Shown: piece by piece, positions 9,336 to 18,259 of the stretch | Position numbering within the stretch: position 1 is the first letter of the stretch | How the letters are laid out: each line of letters opens with the position of its first letter | Assembly (NCBI GenBank): GCA_947499975.1 | Contig: CANMQE010000002.1 | Span: forward strand, 1 to 64,000 | Reading direction: 5' to 3' | DNA from: an uncultured Sphingomonadaceae bacterium | GTDB taxonomy: Bacteria; Pseudomonadota; Alphaproteobacteria; Sphingomonadales; Sphingomonadaceae | DNA length: 64,000 nucleotides | Notes under the pieces: generated by a model | The model's input: the letters and a program-made list of their open reading frames with translations, nothing else | What the model was told of the DNA's origin: nothing | Databases searched by the model: none | Position numbers and translations under genes: made by a program

Positions 9336-10007
9336 TTATTCGGGGCCGCCGCGTGCAGCTTCCTCGTCATCCGACGTTTCCAGATGCGCCACCATGTAGG
9401 GGATGGGATTGACCGGCTCGTTATCCACGCGCACTTCATAGTGAAGGTGCGGGCCGGTGGAGCGGCCGGTGGAGCCGATGTAGCCGATCAGGTCGCCCTT
9501 GCGCACCTGCTCGCCATCGCGAACCGTGTAGCTGGAAAGGTGGGCGTAGCGTGTTTCCAGCGCGCCGCCGTGACCGATCTGCACGTAGTTGCCGTAGGAG
9601 CCGTAATACTGGGCCATCTCGACCATGCCGTCTGCCGTGGCGTAGACGGGCGTTCCGCGCGGAGCAGCCAGGTCGACACCATTGTGCTGACGGCGCTGGC
9701 GCAGGATCGGGTGGTTGCGCATTCCGTATCCGCTGGTGAGCTTCACGCCATCCACCGGCATGCGCGAAGGCACGGCAATGGCGAGGCGCGGTGCGGCGAT
9801 GATTTCGCCGGTGGCCGTGACGCGGCCGCCATCTTCCAGTTCTTCCCAGCTGGCAAAAAGCTCGTTGAACTCTTCACCATCGCCCAGCGGAGCCGAGACG
9901 ACGGAAGCGGTATCGATGAGGCCGGTGGCCGGCGCTTCTTCAGCCATTACGGGGGTGGCGACAACGGCCGTGCCCATGGCGAGAATGGTTGCAATCTTGA
10001 CGAGCAT
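9336..10007 (-). CDS. M23-family metallopeptidase, exported
   Basis: This 223-residue protein has a signal peptide (MLVKIATILAMGTAVVATPVMA) and a C-terminal LytM/M23 domain. The zinc ligands are visible: H108 and D112 in HNGVDLAAPRG and H189 in GPHLHYEV, with H156 and H187 as the other active-site histidines. The set is complete, so it is probably an active peptidoglycan endopeptidase in the periplasm and not a degenerate EnvC-type activator. The start at 10007 has AGAGGGA upstream; an ATG at 10040 would place charged residues before the signal. It is a single gene, convergent with galU. Confidence 0.88.
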   Translation of the reverse strand: MLVKIATILAMGTAVVATPVMAEEAPATGLIDTASVVSAPLGDGEEFNELFASWEELEDGGRVTATGEIIAAPRLAIAVPSRMPVDGVKLTSGYGMRNHPILRQRRQHNGVDLAAPRGTPVYATADGMVEMAQYYGSYGNYVQIGHGGALETRYAHLSSYTVRDGEQVRKGDLIGYIGSTGRSTGPHLHYEVRVDNEPVNPIPYMVAHLETSDDEEAARGGPE

Positions 10008-10157
10008 GCGATCCCTCTTTGCTTCGTCAGGCGCTTTCAAACGCCCTCATTTTATTTCGGCAGGCACGCTCGAACAGCGTGCAGTCCGTGAAAATTTTCG
10101 AGACCCCCGGAACCCTCCGCCGCCTCGTTGATTATGGGTTATGAGGGGAAAGCTTAA

Positions 10158-10946
10158 CTAAGCAATACTTTCATACAGATCGCGCGATAGACCGGCAGCA
10201 AGACGCGCCGAGTCGTTGAACGGTGGCTTCAGTGCCCCGTGAAAATGGCGGTTTACCAGCATTTTCCAATGATTTTTCGGGTCTTTACCGTGGGTGCGGC
10301 AAAATGCATCGAAATGTGTTGCGCCTGCGGCGACGTGCCGGATCTCATCGTCAAGGATTCGCTGGAGGATGCGCGCACCCCGCTCGTCCCCCTGCGATTT
10401 CACCCTGTTCAGCGTGCCCGGCGTGACGTCCAGCCCCCTTGCTTCCAGCACCATCGGCACGATCGCCAGGCGCGCGCCCGCGTCATGCGCCGTCTCCTCG
10501 GCAGAGCGCCACAGCCCGGCGTGCACCGGCAGGTCGCCATAGGTCGCACCCATCGTGGAGAGATGCCGCTGGATGAGGGCAAAATGCATCGCCTCCTCCG
10601 CCGCCACGCCCAGGAAATCGGCGATGAAGCCCTCCCCCATTTCCGCTCCGAATCGGCCCACGATATCCAGCGCCAGGTCAATCGCCACGAATTCGATATG
10701 CGCCAGGCTGTGCCACAGGGCGATTCGCTTGGTGGCGGAACCGCCCTTGCCGCGCTTCGGCATCCGGCCGGGCGGCAACACCTCCAGCCCATCGGGCCAG
10801 CAGGGGTGATCGGGCATGGCGGCGCTGAACCCTGTGGGCAGCTTTCCCCGCCGCCAGTCGCGCACCAGCGCGCGCGTGGCCATCGCCTTGCCGCGCGCAT
10901 CGCCCGTCAGCAGGGCATCGCGAATCGCTGTGGAAAGGTCCGTCAC
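10158..10946 (-). CDS. DUF455 ferritin-like protein
   Basis: This 262-residue protein belongs to DUF455 (PF04305), a ferritin-like four-helix family. Metal-ligand style glutamates and histidines are visible in LAHIEFVAIDLALD, AAEEAMHFALIQRHL and LDDEIRHVAAGATH, the spacing expected of a di-iron carboxylate site. The reaction is unknown. It lies 12 bases downstream of the bcp-type peroxiredoxin gene, and both follow glnE on the same strand, so they probably share a transcript. A role in oxidative chemistry would fit the peroxiredoxin neighbour but is only inferred. Confidence 0.85.
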   Translation of the reverse strand: MTDLSTAIRDALLTGDARGKAMATRALVRDWRRGKLPTGFSAAMPDHPCWPDGLEVLPPGRMPKRGKGGSATKRIALWHSLAHIEFVAIDLALDIVGRFGAEMGEGFIADFLGVAAEEAMHFALIQRHLSTMGATYGDLPVHAGLWRSAEETAHDAGARLAIVPMVLEARGLDVTPGTLNRVKSQGDERGARILQRILDDEIRHVAAGATHFDAFCRTHGKDPKNHWKMLVNRHFHGALKPPFNDSARLAAGLSRDLYESIA

Positions 10947-10958
10947 GCGGAGAAAAGC

Positions 10959-11438
10959 CTAAAGCGCCTGTGCAGCCTCCAGAACCTCGGCCACGTGGTC
11001 CTTCACCTTTACCTTGCGCCAGACGCGCGCGATCCTGCCGTCTGCGTCCACCAAGTAGGTGGTGCGCACCATGCCCATGAAGGTTTTCCCGTACATCTTC
11101 TTCTCGGTCCAGATGCCCAGCGCATCGGCAAGGCCGTTGTCCTCGGGATCGGACGCCAGCGGCACGGTAAGGTCGTGCTTGGCAATGAATTTCTCGTGCC
11201 GGGCGTAGGGGTCTTTCGACACGCCCAGCAGCGCGGTGCCGGCAGCGGCGAAATCATCCTTCGCGGCGCTGAACTCGATATTCTCGGTGGTGCATCCCGG
11301 CGTCATGTCCTTGGGATAGAAGAACACCACCAGTTTCTGTCCGCGAAAGTCGGACGGCTTCACGCTTGTGCCATCGGCCCCTTCCATCGCCACGTCGGGC
11401 ATCATGTCGCCTTCGCCGGGTAGATTATCGCTCATCAT
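10959..11438 (-). CDS. bcp: Thioredoxin-dependent peroxiredoxin, Bcp/PrxQ type, without the usual second cysteine
   Basis: This 159-residue protein is a Bcp-type peroxiredoxin that reduces peroxides in the cytoplasm. The active site FFYPKDMTPGCTTENIEF holds the peroxidatic cysteine in the PxxxTxxC context. In the E. coli Bcp the resolving cysteine lies five residues later; here that position is isoleucine, so the protein may work as a 1-Cys enzyme or use another partner thiol. The start ATG ends at 11438 and overlaps the glnE stop; the next ATG at 11435 is an equal candidate. It sits between glnE and the DUF455 gene. Confidence 0.9.
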   Translation of the reverse strand: MMSDNLPGEGDMMPDVAMEGADGTSVKPSDFRGQKLVVFFYPKDMTPGCTTENIEFSAAKDDFAAAGTALLGVSKDPYARHEKFIAKHDLTVPLASDPEDNGLADALGIWTEKKMYGKTFMGMVRTTYLVDADGRIARVWRKVKVKDHVAEVLEAAQAL

Positions 11439-14122
11439 TCTATCTCCAGTGTCTCGCCAAAATGTCTCGCCCATTGCGCGGCGATGCCTTGCCTTGCCGT
11501 GGCCAGCGATTGCAACAGCGCCGGGTAGCTTTCCTCCCCGCACGCCTCTGCCAGCACCGCCCGCGTGGCTTCAACGGGTTCCCCGCCATCGGGCGCGAAC
11601 AGGCGCACGGCGACGAGGTAGCGCGTGATGGCAAGGTGGTGATCGGCATAGTCGGCAGGCAACTGCCCGGCCTCTGCCAGCACGGCGATGGCGCTTTCCA
11701 TTGCCGGATCGAAAGCGATCCCACAGCGCAATTGCAGGTAGTGAACGAGAAATTCGGAATCGATCAGCCCGCCGCGCATCAGCTTCACATCGAGCGGACC
11801 CTGCGGCGGCTTCGCCTTCAACATCTCGCCGCGCATGTGCAGCACGTCTGCCTTCAGCGTATCGGCATCGCGCGTTTCGCAAAGGACATCGCGGATCAGC
11901 CCGCCCAGTTTTTCCTGCGCATCGTCGGAGCCGAAGATGGGCCGCGCGCGGGCCAGCGCCATGTGTTCCCACGTCCAGGCCGATTCGCACTGGTATCGCT
12001 GGAACGCGGCAAATCCCGTCGCCAGCGGGCCCTGCGCGCCCTGCGGCCGCAATCGCGTGTCGATCTCGTAAAGTGCGCCTTCCGCCGTGGGCACGCTGAG
12101 CGCGGCCGTAACCCGCGCGGCGAGGCGATTGTAATAGAGCGCCGTCGACAGCGGGCGGTCCCCATCTGATTCCACGCCCACCTCGCCGGGATCGGTAAAG
12201 AGGAAAACGATGTCGAGATCGGATGCATGGGTCAGCGCGCCGCCGCCCAGCCGCCCCAGCCCAAGGATCACCAGCTCGCTGCCCGGGATCTGCCCGTGCT
12301 TTGCGCGGAAATCGGCAATCGCGGCGGCAGCGCCCGTGCGCACGGCGGCCTCCGCCACGCGGCACAGCCCCTCTGCAATCTGCAGCGGATCGTGGCGGCA
12401 TTCCACCATCTGCGCGCCAAGGGCGAAGCGTTCCTCCCCCACCACCTGCCGCAGCCGGTCCAGCCGCGATTCGTAATCGCTTTCCTCGCTCGCCTGCATC
12501 CGCTGCGCCAGCTTCTCTATGGGGCCAGGAAGGTCCAGCGCATTGGGATCGATCAACGCGTCCAGCAGCTCCGCGCGCCGCGCCAGCGCATCGGCCAGCG
12601 GCCGTGCCAGCGTGAGGATGCGCAGCACGCGGTTGAGCAGGCCGGGACGCTGTTCGAACAGGCGGAACAGGTTGATGGCGGTGGGCAGCCGTTCCAGCAG
12701 CGTTTCCCACCGGGTCAGCGCGTGATCGGGATCGGGCGCGGCGGCCAGCGCTTCCAGCAAATCGTCCCTGATCGCATCGAAGGCGATGCGCGCCTCTTCC
12801 GAACGCAGCGCCCGCAGCGAACCGCGCCAGTGCTCCACCCGCGATTCGAACCGTTCGCGAAGGTCGGCGGGCACGGCCACGCTGGTGCCGGAGCCTGCAT
12901 CCTCGTCATCCTCGCCCAGCAGATCGTCGTAGCACGCTGCCACGCGGTCGCAGATCGCGCGCACCTCCTCCACCAGGGCGGCGCCATCGGCCAGCCCGTC
13001 CAGCCGCGCGACATTGTCGATCTTTTCGGCAGTGTCGGGCAGGGCGTGGGTCTGCCGGTCGTCCACCATCTGCAACCGGTGTTCTATGGTGCGCAGCCGG
13101 TCATAGCTCTCGCCCAGCACGCGCGCATCCTCGTGCCCGATGATCTCCGCCTCGGCCAGCGCATCCAGCGCCGCGCGGGTGCCGCGCTGGCGCAGGGCGC
13201 GGTTGCGGCCACCGTAAATCAGTTGGTGCGTCTGGGCGTAGAACTCGATCTCGCGGATACCGCCACGCCCCTTCTTGATATCGAAGCCGGGGCCGACCTC
13301 GCGCGTGCCCTTGTAGGCCTCCCGGATGCGCAGCGTCAGGCGGCGCACTTCCTCGATGGCGGTGAAATCCAGGCTGCGACGCCAGACGAAACTGCGGATC
13401 TCGTCGAGAAAATCCTGCCCTGCCGCGATGTCGCCCGCGGCAGAGCGGGCGCGGATGAATGCGGCACGCTCCCACGCCAGCGCGCTCGATTCGTAATGCG
13501 AGATGGCGGCGTTGAAGCTGATGGCAAGGGGGGAAACCTCGCTGGCGGGGCGCAGCCGCAGGTCCACCCGCAGCACATATCCCTCGCCCGTGTGCTTGCC
13601 CAGCATCTCCACCAGCTGGCGCGCGTAACGCTGCGCCGCCTCGCCCGGCTCGTCCCGCTCGCGCCGGGGCAGCCGCTCGGGATCGAACAGCAGGATGGGG
13701 TCGATGTCGGAGGAATAGTTGAGCTCACCCGCGCCCTGCTTGCCCAGCGCCAGCGCGGTGAAGCCGGTGGCCCCCGCACCTTCCACCCGGTTTGCCACCA
13801 CCGCGTGCATCGCCCTGTCCAGCGCGCGGTCGGCAAAGGCGGAAAGCTCGGTGATGACTTTCGCCAGGTCGAACGCGCCCGCCAGATCGCCCACCGCCAG
13901 CACCAGCGCGAGGGACAATCGCTCCCTGCGCAGGGCAACGCCGGTGTCGTCAACGCCCTCGCCCTCCGCCTTCGCGCGATCGAGAGCCTCGGTGCCGCGC
14001 CCGCTTTCCAGCAGGGCGACCAGTTCCGGGCGGTTTTCCATCGCCCGGCGCAGGAAGGGGGAATGCGCGCGGGCGCGCTCCAGTGCGGATTGCCAGTGTG
14101 TTGCAGTCACGTCGCTTGCCAT
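11435..14122 (-). CDS. glnE: Bifunctional glutamine synthetase adenylyltransferase/deadenylase
   Basis: This 895-residue protein has the two nucleotidyltransferase domains of GlnE. The first holds LNYSSDIDPILLFD near residue 137 and the second LGRLGGGALTHASDLDIVFL near residue 630. Both carry the GS/ASD-x-D metal-binding pattern, so both activities should be present. It attaches AMP to glutamine synthetase and removes it, according to nitrogen status signalled by PII. Start at 14122 is preferred because CAGGA lies at good spacing and the longer form to 14218 only adds a basic, proline-rich stretch. bcp and the DUF455 gene follow it with overlap or short gaps. Confidence 0.96.
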   Translation of the reverse strand: MASDVTATHWQSALERARAHSPFLRRAMENRPELVALLESGRGTEALDRAKAEGEGVDDTGVALRRERLSLALVLAVGDLAGAFDLAKVITELSAFADRALDRAMHAVVANRVEGAGATGFTALALGKQGAGELNYSSDIDPILLFDPERLPRRERDEPGEAAQRYARQLVEMLGKHTGEGYVLRVDLRLRPASEVSPLAISFNAAISHYESSALAWERAAFIRARSAAGDIAAGQDFLDEIRSFVWRRSLDFTAIEEVRRLTLRIREAYKGTREVGPGFDIKKGRGGIREIEFYAQTHQLIYGGRNRALRQRGTRAALDALAEAEIIGHEDARVLGESYDRLRTIEHRLQMVDDRQTHALPDTAEKIDNVARLDGLADGAALVEEVRAICDRVAACYDDLLGEDDEDAGSGTSVAVPADLRERFESRVEHWRGSLRALRSEEARIAFDAIRDDLLEALAAAPDPDHALTRWETLLERLPTAINLFRLFEQRPGLLNRVLRILTLARPLADALARRAELLDALIDPNALDLPGPIEKLAQRMQASEESDYESRLDRLRQVVGEERFALGAQMVECRHDPLQIAEGLCRVAEAAVRTGAAAAIADFRAKHGQIPGSELVILGLGRLGGGALTHASDLDIVFLFTDPGEVGVESDGDRPLSTALYYNRLAARVTAALSVPTAEGALYEIDTRLRPQGAQGPLATGFAAFQRYQCESAWTWEHMALARARPIFGSDDAQEKLGGLIRDVLCETRDADTLKADVLHMRGEMLKAKPPQGPLDVKLMRGGLIDSEFLVHYLQLRCGIAFDPAMESAIAVLAEAGQLPADYADHHLAITRYLVAVRLFAPDGGEPVEATRAVLAEACGEESYPALLQSLATARQGIAAQWARHFGETLEIE

Positions 14123-14232
14123 CGCGCCGGTCCTGCCCGTGCGCGCGATGCGCTTCAAGCCTTTCTGATGCTTGCCCCGCGGCGGCGGCGATGCCACACG
14201 GGGCGCGAATGATTTCATCCGAAAGGAAATCC

Positions 14233-15888
14233 ATGTTCCGTTTTACAGCGCCGCTCGCCTTCGTCTCGCTGGCAGCCTGCGCCACCGGCGATTACGCCGC
14301 CACCGGCACGGCTGCAAATGCGCCCGTCTCGCTGGAAACCGTGCAGGAAAACGTCCGCACATTGTCTTCCGACGCATTCGAGGGCCGCATGCCGGGTACG
14401 CCGGGCGGCCAGATGACGGTGGATTACCTGGTCGAGCAGTTCCGCGCTGCGGGCCTGCAGCCGGGCAATGGCGACAGCTTTCTGCAACAGGTGCCGCTGG
14501 TGGAGATAACCGGCAGCGACTTTGCCCCGCTGAGTGTGGGCGATCTCAGCTTCGATCATGGAACGGACTGGGTGGGCGTCAGCTATCGCCAGGTGGATGA
14601 AACCGTGCTGGACGATAGCGAGCTGGTGTTCGTCGGCTATGGCATCAACGCGCCCGAACGCGGCTGGAACGATTATGCCGGCGTGGACATGACGGGCAAG
14701 ACCGCGCTGATCCTCGTCAACGATCCCGATTTCGCGTCGGACAGCCTTGAAGGCACCTTCAACGGTCGCGCCATGACCTATTATGGCCGCTGGACCTATA
14801 AATACGAGGAAGCCGCGCGGCAGGGCGCCGCGGCCGCACTGATCGTGCACGAGGATTTTGCCGCCAGCTATGGCTGGAACGTGGTGGAATCGAGCTGGAG
14901 CGGCCCGCAGGCCTATGCCGATACGGGCGGCGACGGATCGGACCAGACGGCGATGAACGGCTGGGTTTCCAATGCCACCGCCGCCGCGATATTCGATGCC
15001 GCCGGACAGGATCTTGCCAGCATGGTGGAGGCTGCCAGCCAGCCCGGTTTCCGCGCGGTTTCGCTGGGAATGCCGGTTTCCACCAGTTTCACCAATTCCT
15101 ATCGCCGCTATGCCTCCAACAACGTGATCGGCGTGCTGCCGGGATCGCAGCGGCCTGACGAGGTGGTGCTGCACACCGCGCACTGGGATCACCTTGGCCG
15201 CTGCACGCCCGACGATACCGGCGACGACATCTGCAATGGCGCGGTAGACAACGCGACCGGCACCGCCGCGCTGGTTGCGCTGGCAGAGGCGCACCGGGAT
15301 ACCGGCGCCACCGATCGCAGCCTGGTGTTCCTGGCTGTGACGGCGGAGGAATCGGGCCTGCTGGGCGCGGAATACTACGCCGCCAACCCGGTCTATCCGC
15401 TCAGCCAGACGGTGGGCGGCATCAACATGGATGGCATCGCCGTGCGCGGGGAAACGCGTGACGTGAACGTGCGCGGCGGCGGCAAGAGCGAGCTGGACGA
15501 TTACCTCGCCACCGCCCTTGCAGCACAGGGCCGCACCGCTTCGCCCGATCCCGCCCCGCAGGCGGGCTATTACTACCGCTCGGACCACTTCCCGATGGTG
15601 AAGCGTGGCGTGCCGATGTTCTACGTGAAGTCGGGCCTCGACCTGGTGGACGGCGGCACGCAGCGAGGCGAGGCGCTGGAAGCGGAATACCGCGCCAACG
15701 CCTATCACGGCCCGAACGACGAATATGACGAGAACTGGAACTGGTCCGGCCTGATGCAGGACCTGGACCTCTACTTCCGCCTCGCCCGCGCGCTGGGGAA
15801 CACCGCCGACTGGCCGGAATGGAACGAGGGCGACGAATTTCGTGCGGTGCGCCAGCAAAGCTGCGCTGCTTCTGCCGGAGGTTGCTGA
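14233..15888 (+). CDS. M28-family zinc aminopeptidase, lipoprotein
   Basis: This 551-residue protein has an N-terminal lipoprotein signal (FVSLAACATG, lipobox LAAC) and an M28 peptidase domain interrupted by a PA-type insert. Metal ligands are visible: HTAHWDHLG around 314-320, VDNATGTAAL around 337, the double glutamate of AVTAEESG around 372, a later NMDG, and the final YRSDHFPMV. The set is complete, so it is likely an active aminopeptidase on the periplasmic side of a membrane. The start has AAAGGA upstream. The next gene begins 5 bases after its stop, so it is probably co-transcribed with an agmatine deiminase-type gene. Confidence 0.9.
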   Translation: MFRFTAPLAFVSLAACATGDYAATGTAANAPVSLETVQENVRTLSSDAFEGRMPGTPGGQMTVDYLVEQFRAAGLQPGNGDSFLQQVPLVEITGSDFAPLSVGDLSFDHGTDWVGVSYRQVDETVLDDSELVFVGYGINAPERGWNDYAGVDMTGKTALILVNDPDFASDSLEGTFNGRAMTYYGRWTYKYEEAARQGAAAALIVHEDFAASYGWNVVESSWSGPQAYADTGGDGSDQTAMNGWVSNATAAAIFDAAGQDLASMVEAASQPGFRAVSLGMPVSTSFTNSYRRYASNNVIGVLPGSQRPDEVVLHTAHWDHLGRCTPDDTGDDICNGAVDNATGTAALVALAEAHRDTGATDRSLVFLAVTAEESGLLGAEYYAANPVYPLSQTVGGINMDGIAVRGETRDVNVRGGGKSELDDYLATALAAQGRTASPDPAPQAGYYYRSDHFPMVKRGVPMFYVKSGLDLVDGGTQRGEALEAEYRANAYHGPNDEYDENWNWSGLMQDLDLYFRLARALGNTADWPEWNEGDEFRAVRQQSCAASAGGC

Positions 15889-15892
15889 GGCC

Positions 15893-16888
15893 ATGGGTTT
15901 CATGATGCCCGCCGAATGGGCGCCGCAGGACTGGATCTGGATCGGCTTTCCCGCCCATGGCGACCTGTGGGAGGAGAACCTTCTTCCCGCGCAGGAGCAG
16001 ATGGCCGCCTTCGCCAATGCCGTGGCCGAAACCGGCCAGCAGGTGCGGCTGGTGGTGCGCGATGCCGCTGCCGAGATGCGGGCAAAGGATCTCGTTTCCG
16101 GCGCGGTGACGTTCGAACGGCATCCCTATGGCGATATCTGGATCCGCGACACCGGCCCGCTGACGGTGGCTAACGGTGATGGAGAGCGCCGCGCGCAGGG
16201 CTTCGGCTTCAACGGATGGGGCGGGAAATACCTGCTGGAAGGCGATCTGGAAACCGGCCCGTCCCTCGCCGACGCAGGCGGCCTGCCCTATTCGCGCGCC
16301 GACTGGATCCTGGAAGGCGGCGCGGTGGAAAGCGACGGCGCGGGGCTGGTCGTCACCACGCAGCAATGCCTGCTCAATCCCAATCGCAACCCTTCCCTCT
16401 CGCGTGAGGAGATCTGGAGCAATCTCCAGCGCGACCTGGGTTTCCAGCGTATCCTGTGGCTGGGCGACGGGTTGGCGGGCGATCACACCGATGGCCACGT
16501 GGACAATCTTGCCCGCATGGTGGCAGAAAACACCATCGCCATTCCGCGCGCCAGCACGCCAGACGATCCGAACGCCGCCGTCTATGACGACGCCCGCCAG
16601 CGCGCCCGCGATTTCGGGCTGGCGGTGCGGGACATACCCTCCCCCGGCTGGATGGGAGAAGGCGACGAGGCGGAGCCTGCCAGCTACATGAACTTTGCCA
16701 TCTGCAACGACATGGTGGTGGTGCCCACCTATGGCAGCGCACATGACGAGGAGGCCGTGGCCGCAATCGGCGATCTCTTCCCCGGCCGCGCGGCGGTGGG
16801 CTTGCGCGCCGATGCGGTACTGACGGGCGGCGGCAGTTTCCACTGCGCCAGTTGCCACGTTCCCCGCACGCAGGCTTCACAGGGGTGA
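15893..16888 (+). CDS. aguA: Agmatine deiminase family protein
   Basis: This 331-residue protein has the pentein fold signatures of agmatine deiminase: RDTGPLTV, FNGWGGKY, LEGGAVESDG, GDHTDGHVDNLAR, PTYGSAHDEEA and, at the C-terminus, GGGSFHCASC, which holds the catalytic cysteine. The family hydrolyses agmatine to N-carbamoylputrescine and ammonia. I see no N-carbamoylputrescine amidase or arginine decarboxylase nearby, so the substrate could differ; peptidyl-arginine deiminase-like activity is the main alternative. The gene follows the M28 peptidase with a 4-base gap. The start at 15893 was chosen because MPAEW should be near the N-terminus; 15902 is also possible. Confidence 0.88.
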   Translation: MGFMMPAEWAPQDWIWIGFPAHGDLWEENLLPAQEQMAAFANAVAETGQQVRLVVRDAAAEMRAKDLVSGAVTFERHPYGDIWIRDTGPLTVANGDGERRAQGFGFNGWGGKYLLEGDLETGPSLADAGGLPYSRADWILEGGAVESDGAGLVVTTQQCLLNPNRNPSLSREEIWSNLQRDLGFQRILWLGDGLAGDHTDGHVDNLARMVAENTIAIPRASTPDDPNAAVYDDARQRARDFGLAVRDIPSPGWMGEGDEAEPASYMNFAICNDMVVVPTYGSAHDEEAVAAIGDLFPGRAAVGLRADAVLTGGGSFHCASCHVPRTQASQG

Positions 16889-16930
16889 TTTTAACGTTTT
16901 GTTAGGTAATTGGCCGGTACAATCGCGCCC

Positions 16931-17035
16931 ATGGCCAGAACAATTGCCTTCACCCGTCAAACGCTTGCCGATCCGATGGATCTGCTGCGCGGCATCATCG
17001 TGTCCGGCTGCGGGCTGGCCCTGATCTTCGCCTAA
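16931..17035 (+). CDS. Possible 34-residue membrane peptide
   Basis: A short open frame encodes a 34-residue peptide ending in a hydrophobic tail (LRGIIVSGCGLALIFA). It starts with ATG after the agmatine deiminase gene and ends 26 bases before the convergent LuxR gene. There is no strong ribosome site directly upstream. It could be a real single-span micropeptide or chance; I cannot tell which without comparison. Confidence 0.3.
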   Translation: MARTIAFTRQTLADPMDLLRGIIVSGCGLALIFA

Positions 17036-17061
17036 TGCTGGCAGGCTGATCTGCCAGCGGA

Positions 17062-18171
17062 TCAGTGCACCGTGATGGCCACCACGCTGGTGAGCACCCT
17101 GCGCATGAAATCAACCTGCCCGCGCGCGCCCGTCTTGGCGTAGATCTTCTTTGAATAATTGCGCGCCGTCTCGATCGTCAGCCCGTGCTTCTCGGCAGCA
17201 TCGGCGATGGAAATGCCCTGCGCGATGGACCATGCAAAGCGCGCCTCGCTCTGCGTCAGCTTGAACACGTCGATCAATTGCTGGCAGCGATCAGCCGAGG
17301 AACTCTGGTCGCCGCGGAAATAGACGACGGCCACCGCCTTGCCGCCCAGCGACAGCGACGTGACCCTGACGGGCGAGACGAGGATGTCGATCCACGGGTC
17401 CTGGCTGAGGTTCACCGCACGCGGCCTTGCATCGGGATTCTCGGCGAAGGATTTCACCAGCTTAGTCAATTCGCGGTCGATGGCGGGGGAGGACGGGACC
17501 AACCGCCCGTACGGCCCCTGTTTCAGGGTAGCAGTGCGGCTGAGAAAGCGCTCCGCCTGCTCGTCCATGTCCACGACGTGGCAATTGCGGTCGATCGCCA
17601 TCCAGCCAAAATCGATATGGCTGAAAGCGCCGGCAGTCATCGATGCGCGCGCCTTCTCCTGCTCCAGCCGGGCGAGCACGCGCAGGGCCACGCGCAGGTG
17701 CGGCAGTAGCGCGGTCAGCAGCGCGCTGACGGACGGCGCGATCTCCTCGGTGGAAGACAGGACGATCCAGGCGTTCAACCCGCTGGGATCGCCCAGCCGC
17801 ACCGATCGCATGTGCCGCAGGTCCAGCGGATACAGCACTTCTTCCGCGAAACTGCGTTGGCTTTCCCCGCCGTGCTCCAGCAATTCTTGCAGGCTGTATA
17901 CCCGCCCTTCGCGCATGGAACGGCTCTGCAACGGGCCGGAACCGCTGGCATTCCCGCCAAAGAACTTTTGCAGGCGCGGCGCTGGATCGCGCGATCCGGC
18001 GGAAAGCTGGATGGCCGAGGTGCTTTCGGGCGCGTGGACCAGCAGGCTGGCGATCTCGCAATCGGTCACATCCCTCAGCCGGCTGAGGAACGTGTCCCAC
18101 ATGGGCATCTCGAACATCCCCTCGTGAAGGGGGACAAGCAATTCTGTTTCACCAAGATTGGGTACGCGCAT
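17062..18171 (-). CDS. LuxR-family regulator with large N-terminal sensor part
   Basis: This 369-residue protein has a C-terminal LuxR-type helix-turn-helix: FKLTQSEARFAWSIAQGISI, then ADAAEKHGLTIETARNYSKK and TGARGQVDFM. The first 290 residues show no receiver aspartate and no ATP-binding loop; they resemble GAF/PAS-like sensing regions but I do not recognise a named domain. Similar proteins are common in erythrobacters and sphingomonads. The start is uncertain: ATG at 18171 has GAAG at good distance; an in-frame ATG at 18195 would add 8 residues. It is divergent from cysD with only about 90 bases between, so it might control sulfate activation, but this is inference. Confidence 0.75.
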   Translation of the reverse strand: MRVPNLGETELLVPLHEGMFEMPMWDTFLSRLRDVTDCEIASLLVHAPESTSAIQLSAGSRDPAPRLQKFFGGNASGSGPLQSRSMREGRVYSLQELLEHGGESQRSFAEEVLYPLDLRHMRSVRLGDPSGLNAWIVLSSTEEIAPSVSALLTALLPHLRVALRVLARLEQEKARASMTAGAFSHIDFGWMAIDRNCHVVDMDEQAERFLSRTATLKQGPYGRLVPSSPAIDRELTKLVKSFAENPDARPRAVNLSQDPWIDILVSPVRVTSLSLGGKAVAVVYFRGDQSSSADRCQQLIDVFKLTQSEARFAWSIAQGISIADAAEKHGLTIETARNYSKKIYAKTGARGQVDFMRRVLTSVVAITVH

Positions 18172-18259
18172 GGCTACTTCGTCTATACCTCCCATTTGGG
18201 AAGTCAAAGCCTGGTAGTTTCCCGTATGCAGCACAGGCGAGAAACACAAAGGCCCGCCA

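Noticed and set aside
12227..14212. Long open frame opposite glnE
   Set aside because: It mirrors glnE and has no recognisable domain or ribosome site.
14215..16017. Long open frame opposite the M28 peptidase
   Set aside because: It is a shadow of a gene with complete catalytic motifs on the plus strand.
16890..16904. TAAC-N5-GTTAG downstream of the agmatine deiminase gene as a third copy of the operator
   Set aside because: The spacing is 5 instead of 4 and the sequence is T-rich, so it can be chance; it is not before a catabolic gene.
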